Origin: Acidobacteriota bacterium
Lineage (GTDB): Bacteria > Acidobacteriota > Blastocatellia > Pyrinomonadales > Pyrinomonadaceae
Assembly (NCBI GenBank): GCA_029781855.1
Contig: JAKOVX010000117.1
Coordinates: 1 to 59,876 of the forward strand
Reading direction: 5' to 3'
DNA length: 59,876 nt
Shown here piece after piece: positions 25,348 through 35,530 of this stretch (positions are counted from its first letter, which is position 1; each line of letters begins with the position of its first letter). A model generated the notes under the pieces. It did not search any database and was not told the DNA's origin. It worked only from the letters and a program-made list of their open reading frames with translations. The position numbers were made by a program, and so were the translations under genes.

Positions 25348-26868
25348 TCACGCCCGGCTTCGCGATCCGATCAGGAAACGGCATACCAACAGGCTAAGTA
25401 TTACGACGAACAAAGTTCGAATAACCCCTGGCAGGAGAGTTGCGTAGAAACCTTCATATGAGACTACGGTCAAGAGCGGAAAGTACGCAACCTTTTTCCA
25501 AATCGCCGGCGATGGCGTCTCGATCAGGAGCCTATAAATTAGCCGTAAATAGATCCCGAGCAATATCATACCCAAAGGCACGCCGATCGGTCCGAAATTT
25601 CTCAGAAGATCGCCAAAGGGCGTGATTGCAAACGAATTTTCACCGTAATTAAAATACAGGTCGCTGTATGCCCGGGCGTCAGACGTGCCGGGCTTATCCG
25701 GCCATACGACCCTGGGAACAAGCGAAGTCATAGCGTCGTTAATAATATTATTTTGGAGGCCATAGCTTGCCTCGTACGGAGCCAACTGCTCATAATTCGC
25801 CACGACCACCGCCAGCGAACTAAGATTCTCGATCCGGTCAGCGAGAGCCTGCAAGCTGTCTGCAGCAAGGGTAGCTGTATTCTGGTTCAAAACATACTCC
25901 ACGGTATCGCTAACCAATCCAACATAATCGCCCGCGTTTACTCTTGCTTCTGAACCTTTGATGTTCCGAAACGCTGTGCCGTAAACCGAACCGATAAGGA
26001 CGGCGAGAACAACCAGCACGCCGAAGATCGCGGCCGTTCTCGGTCTTAGCCGCCGCCCGGAATATCCAAATGCCATCGCGATCGGAATAATGCTGATCAA
26101 AAGTCCGGCACGGCTCGCCAATAGGGCCAGGCGTATCGGTATGAATGCGATCACAACGGCCAAGACCAGGTAAAACGCACCGGTTCGTCGCTCTGAGGTA
26201 AAGATCCCAAGCCAAAGCAAAATATAGCCGATTCCCACCATCGTCAGGAGAAAGAACAGAGCGCTGTCGAATACACCGATCTCGGTGATTCGCTGAAAGC
26301 CCATAATTCCCTGGACGAAACCGATCAGATTTACTGCGATGCCGGCCAAAAGCAGCAAGATCCCGGGCAGCCAGACTTCAGATGAACTCCATTGCCAATC
26401 AGGAAGACGGCGCTCTAACTTTTCCGCAATATATCGCCCAACAGGCAGCGAATAGCCCAACCACAGCCCGAGGAAACCAACTGCCACGTACACCAGCGAA
26501 AGCGGAAGGTTATATTCCGGATCGTCAATGAACGTCATGAAGTAGGGGTTGACCGCTCCGAATGCAATGATAAGTCCGCCACCGACGAAAGCCGGAAAAA
26601 CATAACTCCACGCCGCGAACGTCAGCGGATTAAAGAAGTCGAAGCGGCCGCGGACGAACATATATGCCGACGGCGCTAGCACGCAGATCCCGGTCAGTAA
26701 ACACCACGGCAGCAAGTAAAACCCAGGAAACGAATGACCGAGATCGTTTTCTATCCAAATCAGGCTTATGGCTGCAACAGCGACAAAGCCCCACAGGCCG
26801 ATAACGGGCAAAGGAAATCTTCGCCGTTCGCTGATCTTCGCCTGATTGTGCAAGTTGGCCGCGGCCAT
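25348..26868 (-). CDS. O-antigen/exopolysaccharide polymerase-like membrane protein (Wzy-type)
   Basis: 506 residues with about twelve hydrophobic segments and a large periplasmic loop in the second half (DSLQALADRIENLSSLAVVV, YEQLAPYEASYGLQNN, VPRVVWPDKPGTSDARAY). This topology, with the loop rich in charged and aromatic residues and the RVVWPDKP segment, is seen in oligosaccharide repeat-unit polymerases. Sequence conservation is low in this class, so the function rests on topology and position between flippase and glycosyltransferase genes. The window has no other Wzy candidate. Confidence 0.72.
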   Translation of the reverse strand: MAAANLHNQAKISERRRFPLPVIGLWGFVAVAAISLIWIENDLGHSFPGFYLLPWCLLTGICVLAPSAYMFVRGRFDFFNPLTFAAWSYVFPAFVGGGLIIAFGAVNPYFMTFIDDPEYNLPLSLVYVAVGFLGLWLGYSLPVGRYIAEKLERRLPDWQWSSSEVWLPGILLLLAGIAVNLIGFVQGIMGFQRITEIGVFDSALFFLLTMVGIGYILLWLGIFTSERRTGAFYLVLAVVIAFIPIRLALLASRAGLLISIIPIAMAFGYSGRRLRPRTAAIFGVLVVLAVLIGSVYGTAFRNIKGSEARVNAGDYVGLVSDTVEYVLNQNTATLAADSLQALADRIENLSSLAVVVANYEQLAPYEASYGLQNNIINDAMTSLVPRVVWPDKPGTSDARAYSDLYFNYGENSFAITPFGDLLRNFGPIGVPLGMILLGIYLRLIYRLLIETPSPAIWKKVAYFPLLTVVSYEGFYATLLPGVIRTLFVVILSLLVCRFLIGSRSRA

Positions 26869-27094
26869 AATTATTTAAGATCGTCTGATTCAGTCGTCAT
26901 ATATGGCGATGGCTAGACATATTGTCCATCTAAATGATTAATTGTTCAGTTTGCGCCCGCCCGTAATAGCTTTTTTCCAGTCAAGACGACAAAACGGTTG
27001 GTCGAGCACCTGAACATCGGACACCTACAAAATCAGAGCCATTAATCGCCAATTCAGTTTACTACATAGCAAATTGCCTGTTGAAACTGAGACA

Positions 27095-27772
27095 TCATGT
27101 GACAGGTGTCAACCGACAAACCGCTATAATGCCGTCAGCCCATTGTGGTGCAACCCGAACGCACACGTCGTTGATCAGATTGTAGAGTCCCCGGTTATGC
27201 GGTCGGTGTTCGGAACCAATGTCGTAGAACATGAATTCATCCACAGAAAACCCATGCCTTTTCAAGAGCAGCGATAGCGTCGAATATGAATAATATGCAA
27301 CATGATCGGGATGCACCGGTTCCGCGATCCCTCCTCTGCCCCGAAGCCCATAGACAAAAAAACGCATTCCACAATAGGCATTTATCGTGGTCATGACCAA
27401 CTGTGTCTCGGGGCCCATAAATCGTTTAATTCCGTTAAGAAAGAGCCCCTGATTATTCAAATGCTCAATCATCTCGCCCGCGATGATCACGTCAAAAGTC
27501 TCATTGAGCTCCACATTCTCCAGATGTTCGAGATCTGCCTGAAAGAGGTTTTTCGAGCCGTGAGATTCGAGAATATCGATGCCCGGCTGGTCAAAATCGA
27601 ACCCATAGATCGAATTCGCCACCTTTTCGAGATCGAAATGGAGCAACATATCATTATCGATCGCGTCCTGCGTGTACGGGTAATTCGTACATCCCAAATG
27701 GAGGACCTTCTTACCCTTACAAAGTGCCTTGATAGTTTCGAGACGCTGTACTAACTTGATCTTCTTGCTCAT
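27095..27772 (-). CDS. SAM-dependent methyltransferase (UbiE/COQ5-like fold)
   Basis: 225 residues. The SAM-binding core is KKVLHLGCTNYPYTQDAIDN (motif I), HFDLEKVANSIYGFDFDQPG, NLFQADLEHL, FDVIIAGEMIEHLNNQGLFL, MGPETQLVMTTINAYCG. It is a class I methyltransferase. The location between flippase and polymerase genes suggests sugar O-methylation, or methylation of the growing chain end, but no substrate signature is visible. Confidence 0.78.
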   Translation of the reverse strand: MSKKIKLVQRLETIKALCKGKKVLHLGCTNYPYTQDAIDNDMLLHFDLEKVANSIYGFDFDQPGIDILESHGSKNLFQADLEHLENVELNETFDVIIAGEMIEHLNNQGLFLNGIKRFMGPETQLVMTTINAYCGMRFFVYGLRGRGGIAEPVHPDHVAYYSYSTLSLLLKRHGFSVDEFMFYDIGSEHRPHNRGLYNLINDVCVRVAPQWADGIIAVCRLTPVT

Positions 27773-27793
27773 TTCGTATCCTCATCAGATCAC

Positions 27794-29305
27794 TTATTTT
27801 CTCATCCGGCCGATCAGTTCACCAAACATCTGGCGTTCGTCCTTAGTAAAGAAACCGGTGATCAGAAGCATCGATAAATAAACCGCCGCGCCGCACGCAA
27901 ACCCAGCACCAACCAACACAAAGTTCAACGGGACGAACCAAAAATACAGGTAAAGTAGGATCGCCATGACTAACGCGGCCGAGATAGTCCGCCACCCAAT
28001 AGCCAACCAATAACGCCAAAGTGTATGTCCAAGGAATCGATGTTCGAGTATGAATATTAATGGCAAAGTTACAGCGACGGCAATCAAGCGCGAAGCGGCA
28101 ACCCCCTCGATATTCCATCGATCCGCCGTCAGGATCATCAACGGTATTGCAACGATCATCCAAATGAAAGTCGCAAGAGTATTGTACAAAGGTGCCCGGA
28201 AACTCTCTGACAACTGCCATATCATGATCATGATCGCGATCAGCCCAAATGTTATCACCTGGATCACGAACACCGGGTAGCCCTTGTCGGCCATGTCCTG
28301 GTTAATCCAAACTTGCAATAGTTGGTGTCCGCCGCAAATAAGCATAGTTGCGAGCATGAAGGTGGTTGTCACCATTACTTTGGTGGCCTTTCGATACAAT
28401 TCGATGAACTTATCGGTATCGGTCAAAAGTTCATTAAATGCCGGAAATAATGCTAATGTGGCGCTGGCGACCATCCCATGCATATAGATCGCTAGAGTCA
28501 TCGGTACGATGTAAAACGTTGCAGAAGCAGGGCCAAATTTTCGAACCACCCATCCCCTTTCGAACGCCAAAAGAACATTGCCAAAAACCTGGTATAAGAT
28601 GATGCTTGAGCCGTATTTCAGGACGATCGACCACGCGGGGCTCCGGAAACGAGGGCGGAGACTGAATTCCGGCAGATGTCGAACCGCTTCATAAGCAAAT
28701 GCCATCGCCATTATGCTAAGCGCAATGAAATTCCAAGTGAGCAGTTCGACGATACCGTAACCGAGCAGGGCGAGTGCAACGTTGCCGATGTTCAACAGCA
28801 CACCGCTTATGTTGGTGAGCAAAACAAATGTTCCAAAACGGTGTAATCCCTGAAGAATGAATTGGAATGTTTGGCTGAGCATCGTGACGATGATCGCCGC
28901 ACAGGCCAGGTACAATCCTACCTCTCCCAAACGCTGCTGGTCTGTCGGCAGAAACAATACCTCAGAGACAATGTAACGTGCCGCTCCGGCAACAATGAGC
29001 GATCCTCCCAACGCAAGCGTGAAGCTGAGCCAAAAGGTCGCCGAGACAACCTCGCCGATCTTGTCGGATTCGCCCGAAGCTCGATACTCTGCCACATATT
29101 TTGTCAGGATCCGGCCGATGCCAAATGAGAATGAATAGCTGATAAAACCGAGAATTGTAGCATAGAGCCCGTATTCCCGATTCCCGAGATTTCTAACGAT
29201 AAGCGGAGTCGCGACGAAGCCGATCACGACCGGCAGTATCCATGAAAGGAGGCTGAAGATCGAATTATTGATCAGAAGGATCTTTCGTGGACTAGTGGTG
29301 CTCAT
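27794..29305 (-). CDS. Oligosaccharide flippase (Wzx-like, MATE/MOP superfamily)
   Basis: 503 residues with 12-14 hydrophobic segments. The N-terminus ILLINNSIFSLLSWILPVVI, then LIVRNLGNREYGLYATILGF, is typical of the polysaccharide transport family, and further helices repeat in pairs. It would flip the lipid-linked repeat unit across the inner membrane. The start is placed at ATG 29305 (MSTTSPRK), 13 bp after the upstream SDR stop; an earlier ATG at 29338 would overlap that gene. Confidence 0.88.
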   Translation of the reverse strand: MSTTSPRKILLINNSIFSLLSWILPVVIGFVATPLIVRNLGNREYGLYATILGFISYSFSFGIGRILTKYVAEYRASGESDKIGEVVSATFWLSFTLALGGSLIVAGAARYIVSEVLFLPTDQQRLGEVGLYLACAAIIVTMLSQTFQFILQGLHRFGTFVLLTNISGVLLNIGNVALALLGYGIVELLTWNFIALSIMAMAFAYEAVRHLPEFSLRPRFRSPAWSIVLKYGSSIILYQVFGNVLLAFERGWVVRKFGPASATFYIVPMTLAIYMHGMVASATLALFPAFNELLTDTDKFIELYRKATKVMVTTTFMLATMLICGGHQLLQVWINQDMADKGYPVFVIQVITFGLIAIMIMIWQLSESFRAPLYNTLATFIWMIVAIPLMILTADRWNIEGVAASRLIAVAVTLPLIFILEHRFLGHTLWRYWLAIGWRTISAALVMAILLYLYFWFVPLNFVLVGAGFACGAAVYLSMLLITGFFTKDERQMFGELIGRMRK

Positions 29306-29318
29306 CTGCGATAGGCCA

Positions 29319-30260
29319 TTAGGTGGCGAGGTCCTCACTCCTCAAGCGGGCTTCCTCGATCATGGTCATTACGCCTGTCTCAAATGCAATTGTTGGATAC
29401 CAGTTCAGCAGTTCGCCCGCAAGCGAAATATCAGCCTGAGTGTCGAACTTATCATCACCTTTCTTAATAAGTGCTCCGATGATCAAACCGTCCGGGTCGG
29501 CACCGCATATTTTCCAGACGTACTCCGCCGCTTCCCGGAGGGCAATGGAACGCCCGCTGCCGATATTCACCACCCGCCCGGAGGCCATTTTTGACGAGGC
29601 CGCGGCAAACAAGCCTCTTACAACGTCAGGAATGAACACAAAATCACGTCGCTGAGTGCCATCCGACATCTTAAAGTGCTGTGTCATTGTTGCATGTCTA
29701 ACTAATTGAGAGAGAAACATGTTAGACGACTGGCCTGGGCCGTACGCGGTAAATACCCGAAGCACAGTAACATCAGATCCGGTCCGTGCCGAATGGTCCA
29801 ATGCAAAGGCCGTTGCCTTCGCCTTTGATCTGCCGTACGAGGATACCGGACGTGGTTCCATACCCTCGCGGAACGGTATCGGATTATCGCCGTACTCTGC
29901 TGCCGAACCCATCATCACAAACTTTCTTGAGCCAGCGACGAACGCATGTTCGATCAAGCTGGAAGTCGCACTAAAATTAATTACGTCGCTTGCCGTTCCG
30001 GTCGGATCGTCCCGCACATTTACACCGGCAAGGTGTATCACAAGGTCCGGACGGTAGTCCGTAACGAGGTTTCCGACCGCAGTGTGGTCGGTTAGATCGA
30101 CGCGGGCGATGTCGAATGCACCCGAACTATCATTCTCGGAAATATTACGATCCAGGACGAGCGGACGCATTCCGTGCGCGACCAGTTCGCTTGTGACCGC
30201 TCGGCCAACAAAGCCCGAGCCGCCGGTGACCAGTATTCGTTCGAATTCGTTGATCGGCAT
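29319..30260 (-). CDS. NAD-dependent epimerase/dehydratase (CDP-4-keto-6-deoxyhexose-modifying candidate)
   Basis: 313-residue extended SDR. It has RILVTGGSGFVGRAVTSELV (NAD binding), VIHLAGVNVRDDP, VMMGSAAEYGDNPIPF, and SSYGRSKAKATAFAL with YxxxK. The C-terminal substrate part carries RRDFVFIPDVVRG. It abuts the CDP-glucose 4,6-dehydratase gene (its start is the base after that stop) and is likely to reduce or epimerise the CDP-4-keto-6-deoxyglucose made there. Exact stereochemistry is unknown. Other nucleotide-sugar SDRs are possible. Confidence 0.78.
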   Translation of the reverse strand: MPINEFERILVTGGSGFVGRAVTSELVAHGMRPLVLDRNISENDSSGAFDIARVDLTDHTAVGNLVTDYRPDLVIHLAGVNVRDDPTGTASDVINFSATSSLIEHAFVAGSRKFVMMGSAAEYGDNPIPFREGMEPRPVSSYGRSKAKATAFALDHSARTGSDVTVLRVFTAYGPGQSSNMFLSQLVRHATMTQHFKMSDGTQRRDFVFIPDVVRGLFAAASSKMASGRVVNIGSGRSIALREAAEYVWKICGADPDGLIIGALIKKGDDKFDTQADISLAGELLNWYPTIAFETGVMTMIEEARLRSEDLAT

Positions 30261-31250
30261 TCAGGATGTTTCCAGGAATCTCTCATACCACTCGATCGTC
30301 CGCAGCAGTCCGTCGTTAAGCGAGAAATCCGGCTGCCAACCAAGCATCGAGCGGGCCTTTTCCGCACTTAGATACTGATGGTGTATCTCGTTACTTGCCT
30401 GATCGAGGACTGTCGGCGACAGATCTTCACGGCCCATCAGCAAAAGGATCTTATTGGTCAGATCGAGGACGTTCAGTTGTATCTCGTTGCTGAAATTGAA
30501 TGCTTCCCCGACGATCGAATCGTCACCCGACATCATTTCGGCCAACTTAATATAAGCCCGGGTCGCATCCTCGACGTAAAAATAATCGCGGATAAAAGTC
30601 CCGTCGCTGCGGATGACCGGCGATTCCCCGCGGATGACCGACCGGATCGTGCCCGGGATAAGCCGATTCCAGTTGAGGTCACCTCCGCCGAAAAGATTGC
30701 CACATCGTGTAACGCACAACGGAGATCCGTACGAATGAGCATAACTCTGCGCGATGAGGTCAGCGCAGGACTTGCTGACATCGTACGGCTGCCTTCCTTT
30801 GAGCGGTATATCTTCAGTGTACGGAAGTTGATCGTGAGCTCCATAAGCTTTGTCGGAGGATGCGACAATGATCTGCTTTACGAGCGGCGAACGCCGTGCG
30901 GCTTCGAGCACGCACCACGTCCCGCGAATATTCGATTCGAACGTTGATATCGGGCCTCGATTTGCCGTTCCGACTATCGTCTGTGCTGCAAGATGAAAGA
31001 TAGTCGTTATCTCGTATTCATTGATGACACGTTCAAGCAGCTCGAGATCGGTCAGATCACCACGAATGACAGTTACTTTGGCAAAACTTCCGTTCTGAAA
31101 GAACTCTGACTCCGGCACCCAGTCCCGAACGAGGACAGTTACGTTTGCGCCGAGGGCGACAAGTGCACTCGTCAACCAACTGCCGAGCAATCCAGTCGCA
31201 CCAGTCACGAATACGGGCCTGTCCAGCCAGAATGTATCGCTAAGATCCAT
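30261..31250 (-). CDS. rfbG: CDP-glucose 4,6-dehydratase-like SDR
   Basis: 329 residues. It has [60 protein letters not shown], and [20 protein letters not shown] with the SDR catalytic YxxxK. These blocks, especially the [16 protein letters not shown] segment, fit RfbG, which turns CDP-glucose into CDP-4-keto-6-deoxyglucose. The upstream neighbour is the matching RfbF cytidylyltransferase, which supports the CDP pathway over dTDP. RfbG/GDP-dehydratase relatives are close, so the donor is fairly, not fully, certain. Confidence 0.86.
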   Translation of the reverse strand: MDLSDTFWLDRPVFVTGATGLLGSWLTSALVALGANVTVLVRDWVPESEFFQNGSFAKVTVIRGDLTDLELLERVINEYEITTIFHLAAQTIVGTANRGPISTFESNIRGTWCVLEAARRSPLVKQIIVASSDKAYGAHDQLPYTEDIPLKGRQPYDVSKSCADLIAQSYAHSYGSPLCVTRCGNLFGGGDLNWNRLIPGTIRSVIRGESPVIRSDGTFIRDYFYVEDATRAYIKLAEMMSGDDSIVGEAFNFSNEIQLNVLDLTNKILLLMGREDLSPTVLDQASNEIHHQYLSAEKARSMLGWQPDFSLNDGLLRTIEWYERFLETS

Positions 31251-31273
31251 AAAATAAAGCAGTTAGCTGCGGG

Positions 31274-32053
31274 TCACCACACGTGCCATTCGGCGGCCCC
31301 TGTCTCCCATAGGTCTTCGAGCAATTTCCATTCACGGTACGTATCCATGCACTGCCAGAAGCCGGAGTGCGGGAACATCATCATTTCGCCGTCAGCGGCC
31401 GCACTCTGCAGTGGCTCGCGCTCTAGCGTCAGGTCGTCATCATCCGACAAATACCGATCGATGAATGCCGGCTCGAATACAAAAAATCCGCCGTTGATAA
31501 AACTTTCGGTCACTTGCGGCTTTTCGGCAAACGCCCGAACACGGTTCCCTTCCAGCTCAAGTTCGCCAAACCGTCCCGGCGGACGCACGCCAGTCACCGT
31601 GACGAGCTTTCCGTGAGTGCGATGGAAAGCAAGTAATTCGTTGATGTTGACACTGCAAAGTCCGTCACCGTAGGTCAGACAAAATGGTTCACTGCCGATA
31701 TGATCGCGGATCCTAAACACGCGGGCACCGGTCATCGCTTTTTCGCCGGTCTCGACTAGCGAGACCTTCCAGTCGGCCTCTTCATTGCGGCGGTCCACTC
31801 GCACCGTCGGCTGCTGCCCGAGATCGAGCGTAAAATCGTTGGTCCGAAGCTCGTAATTAAGAAAGTACTCTTTGATCACGTGCCCCTTGTAACCGAGGCA
31901 GAGGACGAACTCCTTCAGGCCAAAATGAGCGTAATACTTCATTATGTGCCAGAGGATCGGCCTGCCGCCGATCTCGACCATCGGTTTCGGCAGTACCTCC
32001 GTCTGTTCACGGAGCCGTGTGCCTTGCCCGCCGCATAAGATGACCGTTTTCAT
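31274..32053 (-). CDS. rfbF: Glucose-1-phosphate cytidylyltransferase
   Basis: 259 residues, full length for RfbF. It has the nucleotidyltransferase start VILCGGQGTRLREQTEVLPK, KPMVEIGGRPILWHIMKYYA, LCLGYKGHVIKEYFLNYE, LTYGDGLCSVNINELLAFH, GGFFVFEPAFIDRYL and FWQCMDTYREWKLLEDLW. The LREQTEVLPKPM signature separates cytidylyltransferases from RmlA thymidylyltransferases. It makes CDP-glucose for the RfbG-like enzyme encoded next. Confidence 0.93.
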   Translation of the reverse strand: MKTVILCGGQGTRLREQTEVLPKPMVEIGGRPILWHIMKYYAHFGLKEFVLCLGYKGHVIKEYFLNYELRTNDFTLDLGQQPTVRVDRRNEEADWKVSLVETGEKAMTGARVFRIRDHIGSEPFCLTYGDGLCSVNINELLAFHRTHGKLVTVTGVRPPGRFGELELEGNRVRAFAEKPQVTESFINGGFFVFEPAFIDRYLSDDDDLTLEREPLQSAAADGEMMMFPHSGFWQCMDTYREWKLLEDLWETGAAEWHVW

Positions 32054-32141
32054 AAGTTCGGCTATTGGTAATTTAACGTAGCGTTGAGTCTAACGCTCGC
32101 TTCTCCAACTCAAAAACATGCCGAATACATGGATCAGTTCA

Positions 32142-33359
32142 TTAACCGCCATTCAAATAGCGATCGAATACGATGGACGCAGACACCCGTTCATCGAAAT
32201 TTTTGACCGCGAATTTCCGGCATTCGGTTGAGATGCGGTTTCGAAGCACGTCATCGGAACGGAGCCGGATCATTGCCTGGCTGAGTGCAGTTGCATCTCC
32301 AGGCTCGACCAAGATGCCGGTCTCCTCGTCAATGATCGCCTCCGGAATACCATTAATATTCGTCGAGACCGTCGGAATGCCTAGAGCCATGGCCTCGATT
32401 ATCGAGATCGGCAATCCCTCCAAGAAACTCGCTAGCACAAATAGATCCGCGACCCGGAAAAATTCCAGTATGTCCTGTCGCCGGGCGCCTAAAGTCGAAG
32501 ATAGTACGAACTTGAACGATCCGTCCAGGCCATATTCCGCGATACGTTCAAGATCTGGCCCGCCAGGCAGTTCCGGGCCGACCCATACAAAGTAAAGGCT
32601 GCTGTCTGACGCCAACGCCCGCCTGGCAGCGTCAAGAAAGACCCATCTTCCCTTTCGGTCAATGAACTGGCCGACGCACAGTACGATGAACCGGTCTCTC
32701 GGTATATCATTTCCAGCCAGTCGTGCGTCCCTGTCAAATTGAGCATCAAGCACGCCTTGGATCTCGACCGGGTTTATCGAATCGCGTGTGAGGGTTATTT
32801 TGTCCCATAAACTCTCATTTACATACCGACGGAGCCCGTTCACGGCGTCAAGATTAGCAGCAAAAAGTTGAAAACGCCGGTGTTTGAGCAGAAAATTTAA
32901 CCGCCATCCCCATATTGCCTCGCGCCATGCCGGGTTTCCGGCGGGGATCGAGTTGTGGACCGTGGCCGTTGTTCTAAATCTGCGACTCAGCAAATACAGG
33001 ACGATCCAGGACTGCCAGGGAGCCAGAGAAATATGGACTACTGAATTCGGGGACAGATTTCGACGGCAATAAATGTAAATCTCAGCCTCCGATCTCACAC
33101 GGCGCCACTGACGACGCAACTTGGCCATCAGACCTACCGATGCCCGGCTATCATAGGCTGAGTTCAGAAAGGCAATTTCGACGTTGTACGATTCGAAAAA
33201 ACCGACGATCTCCGAACTCGCTTCCCAGGGCAGCAAGATCCTGAAATGCCAGCCAGGTGGGGCATTTCGAACGATCGACAGGAATGCGATCTGTGCCCCG
33301 CCCCAATTGGGATAGTTCCAGACGAATGTTACTGATTGTGAACGGTCGATTTCGGCCAT
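32142..33359 (-). CDS. Glycosyltransferase family 4
   Basis: 405 residues. N-terminal half: FVWNYPNWGGAQIAFLSIVR (acceptor domain loop). C-terminal donor domain: RFIVLCVGQFIDRKGRWVFL, YFVWVGPELPGGPDLERIAE, LFVLASFLEGLPISIIEAMA, LGIPTVSTNINGIPEAIIDE and ETGILVEPGDATALSQAM. The E-G-x-P-x-x-x-x-E block is the GT4 motif. Acceptor and sugar are unknown. It lies 88 bp upstream of rfbF and 130 bp downstream of the GT2 gene, a looser spacing than the rest of the cluster. Confidence 0.86.
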   Translation of the reverse strand: MAEIDRSQSVTFVWNYPNWGGAQIAFLSIVRNAPPGWHFRILLPWEASSEIVGFFESYNVEIAFLNSAYDSRASVGLMAKLRRQWRRVRSEAEIYIYCRRNLSPNSVVHISLAPWQSWIVLYLLSRRFRTTATVHNSIPAGNPAWREAIWGWRLNFLLKHRRFQLFAANLDAVNGLRRYVNESLWDKITLTRDSINPVEIQGVLDAQFDRDARLAGNDIPRDRFIVLCVGQFIDRKGRWVFLDAARRALASDSSLYFVWVGPELPGGPDLERIAEYGLDGSFKFVLSSTLGARRQDILEFFRVADLFVLASFLEGLPISIIEAMALGIPTVSTNINGIPEAIIDEETGILVEPGDATALSQAMIRLRSDDVLRNRISTECRKFAVKNFDERVSASIVFDRYLNGG

Positions 33360-33489
33360 TTGTTGTCGAAACTCGATCGCTAAACGCTAAGTGATCGAAA
33401 GTTATTGTACAGGCTAAGCTCGCCTGTGGCGAAGACCGAACTTGCAGGACCGGTGTCCGACATCATTAACGTGTCGCCCATTCTTTTTG

Positions 33490-34419
33490 TCAACGGCGGG
33501 GAATCACTGACGAAGCGAACGTCTCAGCAAGCGGTTTTTCGTCCTGTGCCATTCCCCAACTTCCCTCGATATTTCTGCCGAGCAAATAGCGGATGAAAAA
33601 GATCGGAATGGCAAGAATGCCCTGCATCAAATTCGGAGCGCCGCCCAAGGACATGTTCAGTCGACGTTTCAAGCTATACGGTCCGGTTACGTTGGTAAAT
33701 ATCGCTTCGAATTTCTTCCTGAACGGCAGCTTCCGAAAACCGGTGACGAGGTCATTTGGCTTGCAAAAGACACGTGCACGAGGCTCGATCAATAACCGCC
33801 AACCGCGTCGCCGCATTCGCGGTGTGTATTCGGCATCGCCATACTGATCAAATCGTTTTTCATCCATCAGGCCGACCTCTCGGACGGCCTCTGCCGGGTA
33901 TAGCACACAGTTGCCGACGATAAGCTCGACTTCCCACGGATCCGCAGGCACCGTCCATACGGTCTGTCGCCGCCAGTGGCGAAAGCCGCCGCTCCAAAGC
34001 TCCCATCGCGGCGAAACCTGAAACAGTTGATGCGGCGCTTCCCAGTTGAGCAGTAATGCCCCGATCACGGATCTAGGATTGGATTTCGCGCACTCAACAA
34101 GATTCTTCACGCATTTTTCGTCGAAGATCGAGTCGTTGTTGATAGCTAGAATATAATCGGGAGCGTGCCGAAGCGCCGCCTCAAGGCCGCGGTTGGTGCC
34201 GGCCGTGTACCAAAGCTCGCCATTGCCCTTCACGATCTCAACGTCCGGAAACTCCGCAAGCACAGCCTCGGCGGTACCGTCGGTGGAACCGTCGTCGACG
34301 ATTATGATGTGGCATTCGATCCCTGACAGGTCAGCGCGCCTTAAGCTCGTCAAACACTGAATTGTTTCCTCGCGGCGATTGTGGACCGGTGTAATTATTT
34401 CAAGCTTAACGCGGTTCAT
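33490..34419 (-). CDS. Glycosyltransferase family 2
   Basis: 309 residues of a GT-A enzyme: LEIITPVHNRREETIQCLTS, IIIVDDGSTDGTAEAVLAEF, ELWYTAGTNRGLEAALRHAP (the WbbL/rhamnosyltransferase-type G-x-N-R-G-x block), YILAINNDSIFDEKCVKNLV (acidic metal site), and VLYPAEAVREVGLMDEKRFD then QYGDAEYTPRMRRRGWRL. WbbL-like family 2 enzymes often transfer L-rhamnose or related 6-deoxy sugars, which suits this locus. A weak C-terminal hydrophobic segment (NLMQGILAIPIFFIRYLLG) may anchor it. Confidence 0.86.
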   Translation of the reverse strand: MNRVKLEIITPVHNRREETIQCLTSLRRADLSGIECHIIIVDDGSTDGTAEAVLAEFPDVEIVKGNGELWYTAGTNRGLEAALRHAPDYILAINNDSIFDEKCVKNLVECAKSNPRSVIGALLLNWEAPHQLFQVSPRWELWSGGFRHWRRQTVWTVPADPWEVELIVGNCVLYPAEAVREVGLMDEKRFDQYGDAEYTPRMRRRGWRLLIEPRARVFCKPNDLVTGFRKLPFRKKFEAIFTNVTGPYSLKRRLNMSLGGAPNLMQGILAIPIFFIRYLLGRNIEGSWGMAQDEKPLAETFASSVIPRR

Positions 34420-34426
34420 TCAAATT

Positions 34427-35530
34427 CTAAAAATTCATTATCGGCTCACCCATCTGCTTGAGATCCGCATCGACCATCATTTGGACAAGTTCCTCAAAAC
34501 CGGTGGCAGCCTTCCATCCAAGTTCGCGTTCAGCCTTTGCAGGATCGCCGATAAGCAAGTCGACTTCGGTCGGTCTAAGATAATTCGGGTCAAGTTCGAC
34601 AAGCGTGTCGTTCAGGTTAATTCCATCGCCCTTGCCGTTCGTGGCTTTTGCCAGTAATTCACCGTCGATACTCCGGGCAATGCCTTTTTCGTCAGCTCCC
34701 GAACCGGTCCATCCGATCCCTACGCCGATGTGATCAAATGCCTTTTCGACAAATTCGCGGACTGAGTGAGTCTCACCGGTCGCCAGCACGAAATCGTCGG
34801 CAGTATGATGCTGAAGAATTCGCCACATACCCTCGCAATATTCAGGTGCGAACCCCCAATCGCGTTTTGCCTCCAGATTACCCAGTTTTAAGCCCTTTGA
34901 CAGACCAAACGCCATGCGGGCAACTTCGCGGGTGATCTTTTTGGTGACAAACGTATTCCCGCGTCGGGGCGATTCATGGTTAAAAAGGATGCCGTTGCAG
35001 GCGAAAATATTGTACGCCTCACGATAATTGACGATCATCCAATATGCATAGAGTTTAGCAACACCGTAAGGCGAACGCGGATAAAACGGTGTGGTTTCTC
35101 TCTGTGGAGTTTCCTGGACCTTACCAAATAGTTCGGACGTTGACGCTTGGTAGAACTTGACCTGACGCAGTCCTGTTTCACGGATCGCATCGAGGAAACG
35201 AAGTGTTCCCAGGGCGTCGACCTGAGCCGTGTAGTCGGGTATTTCGAACGAGACCTTCACGTGGCTTTGAGCGGCAAGATTGTAAATTTCGTCCGGCTCG
35301 ATCTTTTCAAGCAAGCGATTCAAGCTGCTCGGGTCTATCATGTCGCCGTAATGCAGGAAAAGCCGTTTGTCGAGGATCTCCGGATCCTCGTACAGGTGAT
35401 TTATCCGACCGGTATTGAAAGAGCTCGATTTACGAATAATGCCGTGTACTTCGTAACTCTTTTCCAACAGTATCTCGGCGAGATAGCTGCCATCCTGGCC
35501 GGTGATACCCGTAATAATTGCCTTCTTCAT
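34427..35530 (-). CDS. gmd: GDP-mannose 4,6-dehydratase
   Basis: 367 residues, full length. It has [99 protein letters not shown] with YxxxK, and [18 protein letters not shown]. These are diagnostic for Gmd. It makes GDP-4-keto-6-deoxymannose, the substrate of the fucose synthase encoded immediately upstream in the same transcript. Confidence 0.96.
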   Translation of the reverse strand: MKKAIITGITGQDGSYLAEILLEKSYEVHGIIRKSSSFNTGRINHLYEDPEILDKRLFLHYGDMIDPSSLNRLLEKIEPDEIYNLAAQSHVKVSFEIPDYTAQVDALGTLRFLDAIRETGLRQVKFYQASTSELFGKVQETPQRETTPFYPRSPYGVAKLYAYWMIVNYREAYNIFACNGILFNHESPRRGNTFVTKKITREVARMAFGLSKGLKLGNLEAKRDWGFAPEYCEGMWRILQHHTADDFVLATGETHSVREFVEKAFDHIGVGIGWTGSGADEKGIARSIDGELLAKATNGKGDGINLNDTLVELDPNYLRPTEVDLLIGDPAKAERELGWKAATGFEELVQMMVDADLKQMGEPIMNF

